In this document: positions 1-8,788 of the stretch, in pieces
Layout of the letters: each line of letters starts with the position of its first letter
Position numbering within the stretch: the first letter of the stretch is position 1
Assembly: GCF_001305595.1 (NCBI RefSeq)
Contig: NZ_CP012407.1
Location: 62,001-126,000 of the forward strand
DNA from: Azospirillum thiophilum
GTDB taxonomy: Bacteria > Pseudomonadota > Alphaproteobacteria > Azospirillales > Azospirillaceae
Reading direction: 5' to 3'
DNA length: 64,000 nucleotides
The notes under the pieces: generated by a model
What the model saw: the letters and a program-made list of their open reading frames with translations, nothing else
Database searches by the model: none
What the model was told of the DNA's origin: nothing
Position numbers and translations under genes: made by a program

Positions 1-3000
1 GCCGGCACCGACGTCGTCACCCTGGGCGCTTCGGGCAACACGCTGCTGGCTTCGTCGCTGGAGACGATCGCCGGCGGTGCGGGCTCCGACGTCATCTCTC
101 TCGGCACCTCGGGCAGCACCCTGCTGGTCTCGGGTCTGGAAACCCTGACGGGCAACGTCGGCACCGACGTCGTCACCCTGGGCTCGGCCGGCGGCACGCT
201 GCTGGCTTCGTCGCTGGAGACGATCACCGGCGGCACGGGCTCCGATCTGGTCTTCCTCGGCTCCTCGGGCAACACGCTGCTGGCGTCGGGGCTTGAGTTC
301 CTGATCGGCGGCGCGGGCACCGACTCCGTCACGCTGGGTTCCGCCGGCAACACCGTCGTCGTCCGTGGTCTGGAGACCCTGGCCGGCGCCGCTGGCACCG
401 ACGTGATCACCATCGGCGACACCGGCACCACCATGCTGGTTTCCTCGCTGGAGACGATCACCGGCGGTGCGGGCAGCGATGCCATCTCTCTCGGCACCTC
501 GGGCAGCACCCTGCTGGTCTCGGGTCTGGAGACCCTGACGGGCAACGTCGGCACCGACGTCGTCACCATCGGCTCGGCCGGCGGCACGCTGCTGGTTTCG
601 GGCGTTGAGACGCTGGCCGGCGGCACGGGCTCCGAACTGGTCTTCCTCGGCACGGCCGGCAGCACGATCTCGGTGTCGGGCGTCGACATCCTGATCGGCG
701 GCGTCGGCACCGACGTGGTCACCTTCGGCTCGGCCGGCAACACGCTGCTGCTGCGCGGCATCGAGACGCTGACCGGCGGCGTGGGCACCGACATCCTGAC
801 GCTGGGCGACACGGGCAACACCGCGTCGGTCTCGCTGTTCGAGACGGTCATCGGCGGCACCGCCACCGATGCCATCACGCTCGGCACCTCGGGCAACACG
901 CTGTTCGTCTCCCTCGTCGAGACCCTGACGGGCGCTGAGGGTACCGACGTCATCACCATCGGTTCGGTCCTCGGCAACACCATCCTGGTGTCGGGTATCG
1001 AGACCCTGACCGGTCAGGCCGGTAGCGACGTCGTCCGTCTGGGCACCGCTGGCAACACCATGACCGTCTCGCTGCTCGAGACGATCACCGGTGGTGTGGG
1101 CACCGATGCCATCACCCTGGGCTCGGTCGGCGGCACGCTGCTGGCTTCGTCGCTGGAGACGATCACCGGCGGCACGGGCTCCGATCTGGTCTTCCTCGGC
1201 TCCTCGGGCAACACGCTGCTGGCGTCGGGGCTTGAGTTCCTGATCGGCGGCGCGGGCACCGACTCCGTCACGCTGGGTTCCGCCGGCAACACCGTCGTCG
1301 TCCGTGGTCTGGAGACCCTGGCCGGCGCCGCTGGCACCGACGTGATCACCATCGGCGACACCGGCACCACCATGCTGGTTTCCTCGCTGGAGACCCTGAC
1401 GGGCGGTGCGGGCAGCGATGCCATCTCTCTCGGCACCTCGGGCAGCACCCTGCTGGTCTCGGGTCTGGAGACCCTGACGGGCAACGTCGGCACCGACGTC
1501 GTCACCATCGGCTCGGCCGGCGGCACGCTGCTGGTTTCGGGCGTTGAGACGCTGGTCGGCGGCACGGGTTCCGAGTTGGTCTTCCTCGGCACGTCCGGCA
1601 GCACGATCTCGGTGTCGGGCGTCGACATCCTGATCGGCGGCGTCGGCACGGACGCGGTCACCTTCGGCTCGGCCGGCAACACGCTGCTGCTGCGCGGCAT
1701 CGAGACGCTGACCGGTGGCGTCGGCACCGACGTCCTGACGCTGGGCGACACGGGCAACACCGCGTCGGTCTCGCTGTTCGAGACGATCACCGGCGGCACC
1801 GCCACCGATGCCATCACGCTCGGCACCTCGGGCAACACCCTGCTGGTCTCGGGTCTGGAGACCCTGACCGGTGCGGCCGGCACCGACGTCGTCACGCTGG
1901 GTTCGGTCGGCAACACGCTGCTGGCTTCGTCGTTGGAAGCGATCATCGGCGGTGCGGGCACCGACGTGGTCCGCCTCGGCACCTCCGGCATCACGATGAC
2001 CGTTTCGGGTCTGGAGACCCTGACGGGCGGCGTGGGCACCGATGCCATCGTTCTCGGCTCGGCCGGCACCACCCTGCTGGTTTCGAACATCGAGCAGTTG
2101 CAGGGCAACTCCGGTACCGATCTGGTCTTCCTGGGTTCGGCCGGCAATACGCTGACCACCGTGGCTCTGGAGTTCCTGATCGGCGGGTCGGGCACCGACG
2201 TCGTCACGTTGGGTTCGGCTGGCAGCACCACCATCGTCCGTGGTCTGGAGACCCTGCTCGGCGCGGCTGGCACCGACGTGATCACCATCGGTGACACCGG
2301 CACCACCCTGCTGGTTTCCTCGCTGGAGACCCTGACGGGCGGTGCTGGCTCCGATGCCATCACGCTGGGCACGGCCGGCAGCACCCTGCTGGTCTCGGGT
2401 CTGGAGACCCTGACGGGCAACGTCGGCACCGACGTCGTCACCCTGGGTTCGGCTGGCAACACCCTGCTGGCTTCGGCTCTGGAGACGATCACCGGCGGCA
2501 CGGGCTCCGATCTGGTCTTCCTCGGCTCGACGGGCAACACCCTGCTGGCGTCGGGGCTTGAGTTCCTGATCGGCGGCGCGGGCACCGACTCCATCACGCT
2601 GGGTTCCTCGGGCAACACCGTCATCGTCCGTGGTCTGGAGACCCTGGCCGGCGCCGCTGGCACCGACGCGATCACCATCGGCGACACCGGCACCACCATG
2701 CTGGTTTCCTCGCTGGAGACCCTGACGGGCGGTATGGGCAGCGATGCCATCACGCTCGGCACCTCGGGCAGCACCCTGCTGGTCTCGGGTCTGGAGACCC
2801 TGACCGGTGCGGCCGGCACCGACGTCGTCACCCTGGGTTCGGCTGGCAGCACCATTGCGGTGACGCTGATCGAGACCCTGACCGGTGGCGCCGGCTCGGA
2901 TGTCGTCAGCCTGGGTACGGCTGGTACGACCATGACCGCGACGTCTCTGGAGACGATCACGGGCGGTGTCGGCACCGACGTCATCACCATCGGTTCGACG

Positions 3001-5030
3001 GGTTCGACCTTCCTGGCCAACTCCCTCGAGACGATCACCGGCGCCGCTGGCACCGACCTGATCTTCCTGGGCTCGGTCGGCAACACGATCCTGGCTTCGG
3101 GCATCGAGATCCTGGTCGGCGGCACTACCACCGACGTCGTGACGCTGGGTACCGCCGGCAACACGATGATCCTGCGTGGTCTGGAGACGTTGACGGGCGA
3201 TGTCGGCACCGACGTGATCACCATCGGTGACACCGGCACCACCATGCTGGTTTCGGGTCTGGAGACCCTGGCCGGCGGCGCGGGCAGCGATGTCATCGCT
3301 CTGGGCACGGCCGGCAGCACCATGCGGGTCTCGGGTCTGGAGACCCTGACGGGCAACGTCGGCACCGATGTCGTCACCATCGGCTCGGCTGGTACGACCC
3401 TCCTGGCCAATGCGCTGGAGACGATCACCGGCGGCACGGGTTCGGAACTGGTGTTCCTGGGCTCGGCCGGTTCGACGGCCCTGGTTTCGGCGATTGATAT
3501 CCTGATCGGCGGCACGGGCACCGACGTCATCACCCTCGGCTCGGCCGGCAACACGGTGCTGCTGCGCGGCATCGAGACGCTGACCGGTGGCGTGGGTTCC
3601 GACGTCGTCACGCTGGGCAACACGGCCAACTCGCTGCTCGTCAGCGGGCTGGAGACGCTGATCGGCGGTTCCGCCTCCGACGTCGTCACGCTGGGCACCT
3701 CGGGCAACACCCTGCTGGTGTCGGGCGTCGAGACCCTGACCGGTGGCGTGGGCACCGACGTCGTCACCATCGGTTCGGTCGGCGGCACTGTGCTGGCGCT
3801 CGGCATCGAGACGCTGATCGGCGGCACGGGCCTGGAGGTCATCTTCACCGGTTCGGCGGGTGCGACCCTGACCGTCTCGGGTGCGGACTTCGTGATCGGC
3901 AACGCCGGCACCGATGTCCTGACCCTGGGTTCGGCGGGCAACACCACCACCATCCGCGGCATCGAGACGCTGGTTGGCGGTGCGGGCACCGACGTCGTGT
4001 TCCTGGGTGACACCGGCAACACGATGAGCCTGGACCTGAATGTCGAGGTTCTGGTCGGCGGCACCGCCACCGACGTGGTGAGCATTGGCACTTCGGGCAC
4101 CACCCTGCTGACCCGTGCGGTCGAGACCCTGATCGGCAACGTCGGTACCGACGTGATCACGCTCGGCGACACGGCGAACACGGTCACCGTGACCGGCATC
4201 GATACCCTGACCGGCGGTGCCAGCACCGACATCGTCTTCACCGGCTCGGCCGGCGTGACGATGACGGCCTCGGGCGTCGAGTTCCTGGTCGGCGGCGCGG
4301 GCACCGACATCGTCACCCTGGGCTCCTCGGGCAACACCGTCATCACCCGCGGCATCGACACGCTGTCGGGCGGTGCGGGCACCGATTGGGTGTTCCTGGG
4401 TGACACCGGCGTCACCATGGCGCTGGGTTCGGGCATCGAGCTGCTGATCGGTGGCGCTGCCACCGATGTGGTCAACCTCGGCACCGTGGGCAGCACCCTG
4501 CTGACCCGTGCGGTCGAGACGCTGGTCGGTAACGTCGGCACCGACGTGATCACGCTGGGCGACACGGGCAACACGATCACCGTGTCGGGTGTCGACACTC
4601 TGACCGGCGGTGCGAACACCGACATCGTCTTCACCGGCGCTGCCGGCGTGACGATGCTGGCGACGGGCGTCGAGTTCCTGGTCGGCGGCACCGGTTCGGA
4701 CGTCGTGACCCTGGGTGCGTCGGGTAACACCGTCATCACCCGCGGTATCGACACCATGATCGGTGGTGCGGGCAGCGACCTGGTCCTGCTGGGTGACACC
4801 GGCGTGACCATGCGGGCCGAGAGCGGCATCGAGATCATCGTCGGCGGTGCGGCCACGGATGTGGTCAACCTCGGCGACGGCGGCTCGACGGTGCTGCTGC
4901 GCGGCATCGAAACCCTGGCCGGCGGTACCGGTAACGACGTGATCACCACCGGTGACACCGGCGTGACCATGTCGGTCTCGGGCGTCGAGACGCTGATCGG
5001 CGGTGCCGGCACCGATGCGATCACGGTGAC
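1..5030 (+). repeat. 78-bp tandem coding repeats with 939/936-bp higher-order copies
   Basis: The basic unit is 78 bp (26 codons). Larger blocks are also duplicated. The segment beginning near 192 recurs near 1131, an offset of exactly 939 bp (12 units plus one extra codon), and is almost identical over several hundred bases. The GTGATCACCATCGG landmark at 403 recurs at 1342 (939 bp), and its downstream homologues follow at multiples of 78 bp (936, 390 and 546 bp further on). The units diverge toward the 3' end. The pattern indicates recent block duplication or gene conversion inside the gene. Confidence 0.9.
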
Positions 5031-5544
5031 CAGCGGGTCGATCCGCTTCCAGGGTGGTACTGGCGACAGCATCAGCCTGGGTTCGGGCACCGATACGGTG
5101 GTGTACTCGTCCTTCAGCGACATCGCGTCGCTGGGTGCGAACACCGGCTTCATCTCGGTGTCGAGCTTCCAGTCGGGCACCGACAAGGTGCAGCTGACCG
5201 GTACGGCCCGGACCACGGCGGACAAGAACGGCGACGCGGCTCTGGCCACGGCGACCGCGGCGACCAACGGGGTGAGCATGACCAACGAACTGGTCAGCCT
5301 GTCCTCGGCGGTCAGCGGCAGCCTGACGGATACCGATCTCGCCAACTTCCGTACGGCTCTCGGTACGCTGACGAACTCGTCGGCTGGTGCGAGCACGCTG
5401 GTTCTGGCCAACAACGGCACCAGCAGTGGCCTGTACCAGGTGGTCGACACCAACGGCGACGGTCAGGTGGCCTCGTCCGAGGTGCGCCTGCTCGGCGTGT
5501 ACAACAGCACGGTGCTCTCGCTCTCCGACATCAACCTCGGTTGA
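1..5544 (+). CDS. Giant RTX-like repeat protein, type I secreted (5' end outside window)
   Basis: The frame is open from base 1 to the TGA at 5542-5544, so at least 1847 residues are visible and the start lies upstream. Nearly all of it is a 26-residue repeat, each unit carrying one GGxGxD-type motif followed by alternating hydrophobic residues and a LG-S-x-GNT turn. This resembles the RTX calcium-binding motif, but spaced by 26 rather than 9 residues. The last 170 or so residues are non-repetitive and include an EF-hand-like loop (DTNGDGQVASSE, bases 5446-5481) and a Ser/Thr-rich hydrophobic tail. There are no cysteines in the visible part. These are hallmarks of a type I secretion substrate. 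It probably acts at the cell surface as an adhesin or S-layer-like protein, exported by the ABC/HlyD pair at 24976-28640. Function beyond secretion is inference. Confidence 0.85.
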   Translation, partial: AGTDVVTLGASGNTLLASSLETIAGGAGSDVISLGTSGSTLLVSGLETLTGNVGTDVVTLGSAGGTLLASSLETITGGTGSDLVFLGSSGNTLLASGLEFLIGGAGTDSVTLGSAGNTVVVRGLETLAGAAGTDVITIGDTGTTMLVSSLETITGGAGSDAISLGTSGSTLLVSGLETLTGNVGTDVVTIGSAGGTLLVSGVETLAGGTGSELVFLGTAGSTISVSGVDILIGGVGTDVVTFGSAGNTLLLRGIETLTGGVGTDILTLGDTGNTASVSLFETVIGGTATDAITLGTSGNTLFVSLVETLTGAEGTDVITIGSVLGNTILVSGIETLTGQAGSDVVRLGTAGNTMTVSLLETITGGVGTDAITLGSVGGTLLASSLETITGGTGSDLVFLGSSGNTLLASGLEFLIGGAGTDSVTLGSAGNTVVVRGLETLAGAAGTDVITIGDTGTTMLVSSLETLTGGAGSDAISLGTSGSTLLVSGLETLTGNVGTDVVTIGSAGGTLLVSGVETLVGGTGSELVFLGTSGSTISVSGVDILIGGVGTDAVTFGSAGNTLLLRGIETLTGGVGTDVLTLGDTGNTASVSLFETITGGTATDAITLGTSGNTLLVSGLETLTGAAGTDVVTLGSVGNTLLASSLEAIIGGAGTDVVRLGTSGITMTVSGLETLTGGVGTDAIVLGSAGTTLLVSNIEQLQGNSGTDLVFLGSAGNTLTTVALEFLIGGSGTDVVTLGSAGSTTIVRGLETLLGAAGTDVITIGDTGTTLLVSSLETLTGGAGSDAITLGTAGSTLLVSGLETLTGNVGTDVVTLGSAGNTLLASALETITGGTGSDLVFLGSTGNTLLASGLEFLIGGAGTDSITLGSSGNTVIVRGLETLAGAAGTDAITIGDTGTTMLVSSLETLTGGMGSDAITLGTSGSTLLVSGLETLTGAAGTDVVTLGSAGSTIAVTLIETLTGGAGSDVVSLGTAGTTMTATSLETITGGVGTDVITIGSTGSTFLANSLETITGAAGTDLIFLGSVGNTILASGIEILVGGTTTDVVTLGTAGNTMILRGLETLTGDVGTDVITIGDTGTTMLVSGLETLAGGAGSDVIALGTAGSTMRVSGLETLTGNVGTDVVTIGSAGTTLLANALETITGGTGSELVFLGSAGSTALVSAIDILIGGTGTDVITLGSAGNTVLLRGIETLTGGVGSDVVTLGNTANSLLVSGLETLIGGSASDVVTLGTSGNTLLVSGVETLTGGVGTDVVTIGSVGGTVLALGIETLIGGTGLEVIFTGSAGATLTVSGADFVIGNAGTDVLTLGSAGNTTTIRGIETLVGGAGTDVVFLGDTGNTMSLDLNVEVLVGGTATDVVSIGTSGTTLLTRAVETLIGNVGTDVITLGDTANTVTVTGIDTLTGGASTDIVFTGSAGVTMTASGVEFLVGGAGTDIVTLGSSGNTVITRGIDTLSGGAGTDWVFLGDTGVTMALGSGIELLIGGAATDVVNLGTVGSTLLTRAVETLVGNVGTDVITLGDTGNTITVSGVDTLTGGANTDIVFTGAAGVTMLATGVEFLVGGTGSDVVTLGASGNTVITRGIDTMIGGAGSDLVLLGDTGVTMRAESGIEIIVGGAATDVVNLGDGGSTVLLRGIETLAGGTGNDVITTGDTGVTMSVSGVETLIGGAGTDAITVTSGSIRFQGGTGDSISLGSGTDTVVYSSFSDIASLGANTGFISVSSFQSGTDKVQLTGTARTTADKNGDAALATATAATNGVSMTNELVSLSSAVSGSLTDTDLANFRTALGTLTNSSAGASTLVLANNGTSSGLYQVVDTNGDGQVASSEVRLLGVYNSTVLSLSDINLG

Positions 5545-5573
5545 TCCGGCGACGAAGCATCGCGGTAAAAGGG

Positions 5574-5604
5574 AAGGGCGCCCGCAAGGGCGCCCTTTTC
5601 TTTT
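5574..5604 (+). terminator. Rho-independent terminator of the repeat-protein gene
   Basis: A perfect 10-bp stem (AAGGGCGCCC / GGGCGCCCTT) closed by a GCAA tetraloop is followed by TTCTTTT. It begins 29 bases after the stop codon of the giant repeat gene. Confidence 0.92.
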
Positions 5605-5647
5605 GAAAAAAAAGCCTGTCACGGCGAGCCGGGACGGGCAGGGTTGA

Positions 5648-5694
5648 AAAGGAAAAGGCGGCAACCGGTCCTCCCGGCTGCCGCCTTTTCCTTT
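5648..5694. terminator. Second long hairpin, probable bidirectional terminator
   Basis: A 16-bp perfect stem lies at 5648-5663 and 5679-5694. It has an A-rich left flank and T-rich right arm and a 15-base loop that contains its own CCGG/CCGG pairing. It is placed between the giant gene and the mobile-element cluster, so it could stop transcription from either side. Confidence 0.8.
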
Positions 5695-5792
5695 ACCGCT
5701 GCCGCCGCAGCCATCGCTGGGGTGGCGAGGAGCCGTGGTCGGAGTGCCGTTCCGAGCGATCCGCCCCGAAGAACGGGATCATACCGCCGCGC

Positions 5793-6859
5793 CTAAGCAT
5801 TGACACATGGGAGCCACGGGTAGCTTGTGAGGGAGCGTAGGCGCTCCGGTGTGGCGGTGAGGGCGTTCCAGGCGTCACAGCAGGCCTGGACGACGGCGTC
5901 GTAGTCGTCCAGGAGCCGGTGGGACAGAAAGCGCTCGCGCAGGTACAGCCAGATGAGCTCGACCGGGTTCAGTTCGGGGCTATAGGGCGGCAGCGGCACC
6001 AGCGTGACATTGTCCGGCACGACGAGCGCCCGCGATCCATGCCAGCCGGCCTGGTCGAGCACGAGCACCGCCTGGACGTCCGGTTCTAGGCTCCGGGAGA
6101 AGCCGTCCAGGAACAGGCTCATGGCGGTGGTGGAGACGGTCGGCATGACCAGCGCGAAGTCGGCGCCGCTGGCCGGGCAGACAGCGGCGTAGAGGTAGGC
6201 CGAGGTGAAGCGCTTGTCGCACAGCCCGGCCGGACGCTGCCCGCGCTCCCACCAGCGGTGCGCGGTGCGGCCCTTCTGGCCGATGCGCGCTTCGTCCTGG
6301 AACCAGAGTTGGAGGCGACGCTCCGGATGCGCAGCGGCCGCGGCCTTCAGCGCTTCGCGCAGCCCCTTTTTTGGAAGGCGGCCTGGGCCTTGGCGTCGGA
6401 CTGCGGATGCCGGGGCCGCGTCTTCTGCTTCGACAGGTTCAGCCGACGCACGATGCGCGACAGACTGGCCGGATGCAGCGTCTTGGCGAAGCGTTCGGCG
6501 ATCACCTCGCACAGGATCGGCAGGGTCCATTCCACGCAGCCGTGCTGTCTGGGATCGGGGCCGGCCAAGATGATGGCCTTGAGCGTCGCCTGTTCGCCCT
6601 CGCTCAGCCATTCCGGCCGGCCGGGCAGCGGACGATCACAGAGCCCGGAGATGCCTTCGGCGTTGTAGCGCACCACCGCATCGCGCAGGGCTTGGCGGTC
6701 CATGCCGGCCAACCGCGCCGCTTCCGCCCGGCTCACCCCGTCGAGCGCATGGGCGATGGCAAACATCCGCGCCGCCACCCGCCCTTTGTTCTCCTGCCGC
6801 GCCAGGGCACGCAATTCGCTCGCGCTCAGGTCTTCCCGGATCGGCAACGCAGCTGGCAT
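5793..6859 (-). CDS. IS630-type DDE transposase, two frames joined by a -1 frameshift
   Basis: The first frame (start at 6859) encodes a helix-turn-helix DNA-binding region, visible as AARLAGMDRQALRDAV. It stops soon after a run of six A on the coding strand (plus-strand T run at 6367-6372). The second frame carries the DDE catalytic core: Asp in LWFQDEARIG, Asp in LVLDQAGWH and Glu in LNPVELIW, ending at 5793. A -1 slip on CAAAAAAGG joins the frames into about 345 residues, the normal IS630 transposase size. This is therefore more likely programmed frameshifting than decay, as known for several IS630 members. The start is ATG preceded by GGAGGAG. All three catalytic acidic residues are intact, so the enzyme may be active. 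Confidence 0.85.
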
Positions 6860-6883
6860 TTACTCCTCCCCATAACGATGGGG
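5793..6883 (-). mobile_element. IS630-family insertion sequence (ends not resolved)
   Basis: The core of the element is a two-frame transposase on the minus strand. I could not find a convincing pair of terminal inverted repeats or the TA target duplication expected for IS630, so the limits given are those of the coding region plus its leader. A perfect 6-bp hairpin (6868-6873 / 6878-6883) lies just upstream of the start codon and abuts the Shine-Dalgarno sequence. Confidence 0.75.
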
Positions 6884-6937
6884 AATCGAATCATAGATTG
6901 CTGGCTTTGGGAATCCCCTCAGCTGGACTTTGCGCAT

Positions 6938-8284
6938 TTACGCCGGGAAGCAGACGGCTTGGATCAGTCGGTTGAGGATAGGGTCCGGGGGTTTCGCGAT
7001 CTCCGCGTGATGGGCTGATACTGGAAAAGTCATTTCACGCCAGAGTTGGAGGCGTACGGCGGCGATGGCATCACTGAAGGTTGGCTCGTCTTTACGGTAC
7101 CACGGCGCGGCCCTCGGTGTGATCGCTGCCCCCGCGGAGATGTCGTTGGCCCAGAGCGTGACCAGCGAGAACAGCCCGAGCAGGGCCGGAGTGGTGCGCG
7201 CGATAGCTTGGTCCGACCATTGCCGTTGGGTCTCAACCCCCAGATGTCGACGAACTTCGGCGAAAGTCACTTCGACGGCCCAGCGCCGAACGAACCAGCG
7301 TAGCACATCGAGCGGATCGGCCTGGAGATCGGTGCACAGAAAGCCCTGCGGCTCGAAGGCGCCCTGCACATCGCGCACCAGCACCCATCGGATCGGGACC
7401 TGTTTGCCGGGATGATACCATATGGCCGTGCCGGTGCTGATCTCCAGTTGGCGTTCCCCACCGCCATACCAGCCGTTCACCCGAACGCGGCACCAGGATG
7501 TGCCTGTATCCTTCAGGCGTTGGACAAGCGAGGGCAACCGGGTGCCCGACACCCGAGGGCGTCCCTTCGTTCCCGGAATGCGTGGCGGGGCCGGTTCGAA
7601 CAAGCGGGCATCCAGGCGCAAGCGCGTGACGACGGTGAGGTGGGCTCGTAGATCACTGAGCAACTCGATGGCTGCGTAGCTGCTGTCGGCGACGACGATC
7701 AGCGGGCGACCAGGCGCCCAGCGCCTGACCTGGAGCAGAAGCTGCCGTGCCCAATCGGTAAGCTTCTTATGCCGACGTCGGGTATCCTGGGCAAACCGCT
7801 CCGAAGGTGCCAAAGCGCTGAGAAACGGCAGGGCCCAGACCCGTCCGGCCCAGGGGATCGGCACCAGCAGCATGACCACCATCCAGCGCAGGCCGCTGGC
7901 CTTGACGAAGTGACCATGGCTGGAGCGCACTGGGTCTCGATAGATGCCGCGCGCCTTGATCTTGGGACCCCAGCGCCGCTCGATCGTCTCGTCGATGCCG
8001 ATGACCACCGGGCCTTGCGGCACGAAGGCGGCGATCAGGAGCGTGAACAGATGCCGGGCGACAGCGAGGCTCGACCAGCGGTTCCGATTGAGAACGCGGT
8101 GGAAGTTGGCGAAGCTGCCGGTCTCGCGCTGTCCCATGATGCTCAACACGGCCGTCACGGTGCGTCGCCCAGGGGTGAGAAGCGCTCCGGCAACCAGCAC
8201 CAGGACATGGCGCCAGGTCGGCCTAGTGAACAGCGCCGCAAAGGGCGCCATCCAGCGCTCAATGCTGTCTGGAACGGGAGACAT
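6938..8284 (-). CDS. DDE-superfamily transposase (DDE_5 / IS701-like)
   Basis: The 448-residue protein starts at an ATG (8284) preceded by GGAG; an open frame continues upstream but lacks a better start. Its catalytic motifs are Asp in VVIGIDETIERRWG, Asp in LIVVADSSYA and Glu in VEVTFAEVRRHLG, the spacing expected of an RNase-H-fold DDE transposase. An N-terminal segment with LSIMGQRETGSFANFHRVL is typical of DDE_5-type transposases. The stop codon (6938-6940) is only 15 bases from the left end of the element, so the gene fills it nearly to the end. I am sure of the DDE type but less sure of the exact IS family. Confidence 0.85.
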   Translation of the reverse strand: MSPVPDSIERWMAPFAALFTRPTWRHVLVLVAGALLTPGRRTVTAVLSIMGQRETGSFANFHRVLNRNRWSSLAVARHLFTLLIAAFVPQGPVVIGIDETIERRWGPKIKARGIYRDPVRSSHGHFVKASGLRWMVVMLLVPIPWAGRVWALPFLSALAPSERFAQDTRRRHKKLTDWARQLLLQVRRWAPGRPLIVVADSSYAAIELLSDLRAHLTVVTRLRLDARLFEPAPPRIPGTKGRPRVSGTRLPSLVQRLKDTGTSWCRVRVNGWYGGGERQLEISTGTAIWYHPGKQVPIRWVLVRDVQGAFEPQGFLCTDLQADPLDVLRWFVRRWAVEVTFAEVRRHLGVETQRQWSDQAIARTTPALLGLFSLVTLWANDISAGAAITPRAAPWYRKDEPTFSDAIAAVRLQLWREMTFPVSAHHAEIAKPPDPILNRLIQAVCFPA

Positions 8285-8342
8285 GACAGGGCTCCGCTGG
8301 TTGGAACCCTTGGGTAAACCCGACTGGAACGGGAGGATCACG

Positions 8343-8624
8343 ATGAGCGTGGACGCCATGCTCGAGCGGATCGAGCGCTTCAATCGCACCCGAGGCGGCG
8401 GCGTGATCGTACGCAAGGTCGCCCGCGGTTACACGCTCCTCAGCGGGCACAACGGTGCCCCCGTCGCGAGGTTTCGACCCACCGGTGACGGGGACAAAGT
8501 GAAGGTGCTCTGGTGGAACGGCGAAAGTTGGGGGGCGTCAGGCCCCTTCGGCGTCGCCACCATGCCGCTCGACAGAGCCCTCGACTACGTCGCCAATGAC
8601 CCGGACTTCTGGATCAACGCCTGA
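8343..8624 (+). CDS. Small passenger protein of the insertion sequence, unknown function
   Basis: The gene encodes 93 residues beginning at ATG 8343 behind a strong GGGAGG, 58 bp from and divergent to the transposase start, and inside the terminal inverted repeats. The protein is Trp-rich and hydrophilic (VLWWNGESWG, PDFWIN at the end), with no signal peptide or membrane segment. I do not recognise a named family. Its position and good ribosome-binding site suggest it travels with the element and is expressed. It could be a transposition accessory or regulatory protein, or simple cargo. Confidence 0.6.
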   Translation: MSVDAMLERIERFNRTRGGGVIVRKVARGYTLLSGHNGAPVARFRPTGDGDKVKVLWWNGESWGASGPFGVATMPLDRALDYVANDPDFWINA

Positions 8625-8659
8625 TCCCAGCATCGCGAAATTGGCCAAAGTCCAGCTCA

Positions 8660-8758
8660 GAGCATGTTTGAGAATGCGGCAAACCCACAGCATGTAGGAG
8701 TAGGAGCCCCTACGTTTTCACCACATATTGTGTTTTCGGCTAATTCTCAAACAGGCTC
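8660..8758. mobile_element. 99-bp MITE-like element with 16-bp inverted repeats
   Basis: GAGCATGTTTGAGAAT (8660-8675) and ATTCTCAAACAGGCTC (8743-8758) are inverted copies matching at 15 of 16 positions. The trinucleotide TCA flanks both ends (8657-8659 and 8759-8761), fitting the TNA duplications of the IS1031 subgroup of IS5. The roughly 67-bp interior is too short to code for anything. It is most simply a non-autonomous derivative of an IS5-family element. Confidence 0.65.
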
Positions 8759-8788
8759 TCAGTGAGTCAGCGGCTCCGCTCGCCGGTA

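Larger units (their letters stand above)
6923..8655 (-). mobile_element. 1733-bp DDE insertion sequence with inverted repeats, target duplication and passenger gene
   Basis: Perfect 10-bp terminal inverted repeats, CTGGACTTTG at 6923-6932 and CAAAGTCCAG at 8646-8655, bound the element, with weaker similarity extending inward. The 5-bp sequence CTCAG flanks both sides (6918-6922 and 8656-8660), a typical target-site duplication. Inside are a minus-strand transposase and a divergent plus-strand 93-codon gene. The clean ends suggest a relatively recent insertion. The right CTCAG overlaps the first base of the 99-bp inverted-repeat element at 8660. Confidence 0.88.

Noticed and set aside
1..5030. 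CRISPR-like or satellite array suggested by regular 78-bp repetition
   Set aside because: The repeats are contiguous, in frame and encode a regular protein motif, with no unique spacers.
1014..5453. A 1479-codon open frame on the minus strand opposite the giant repeat gene
   Set aside because: It is Pro/Ser/Val low-complexity and exists only because a 78-bp repeat without antisense stops is copied many times.
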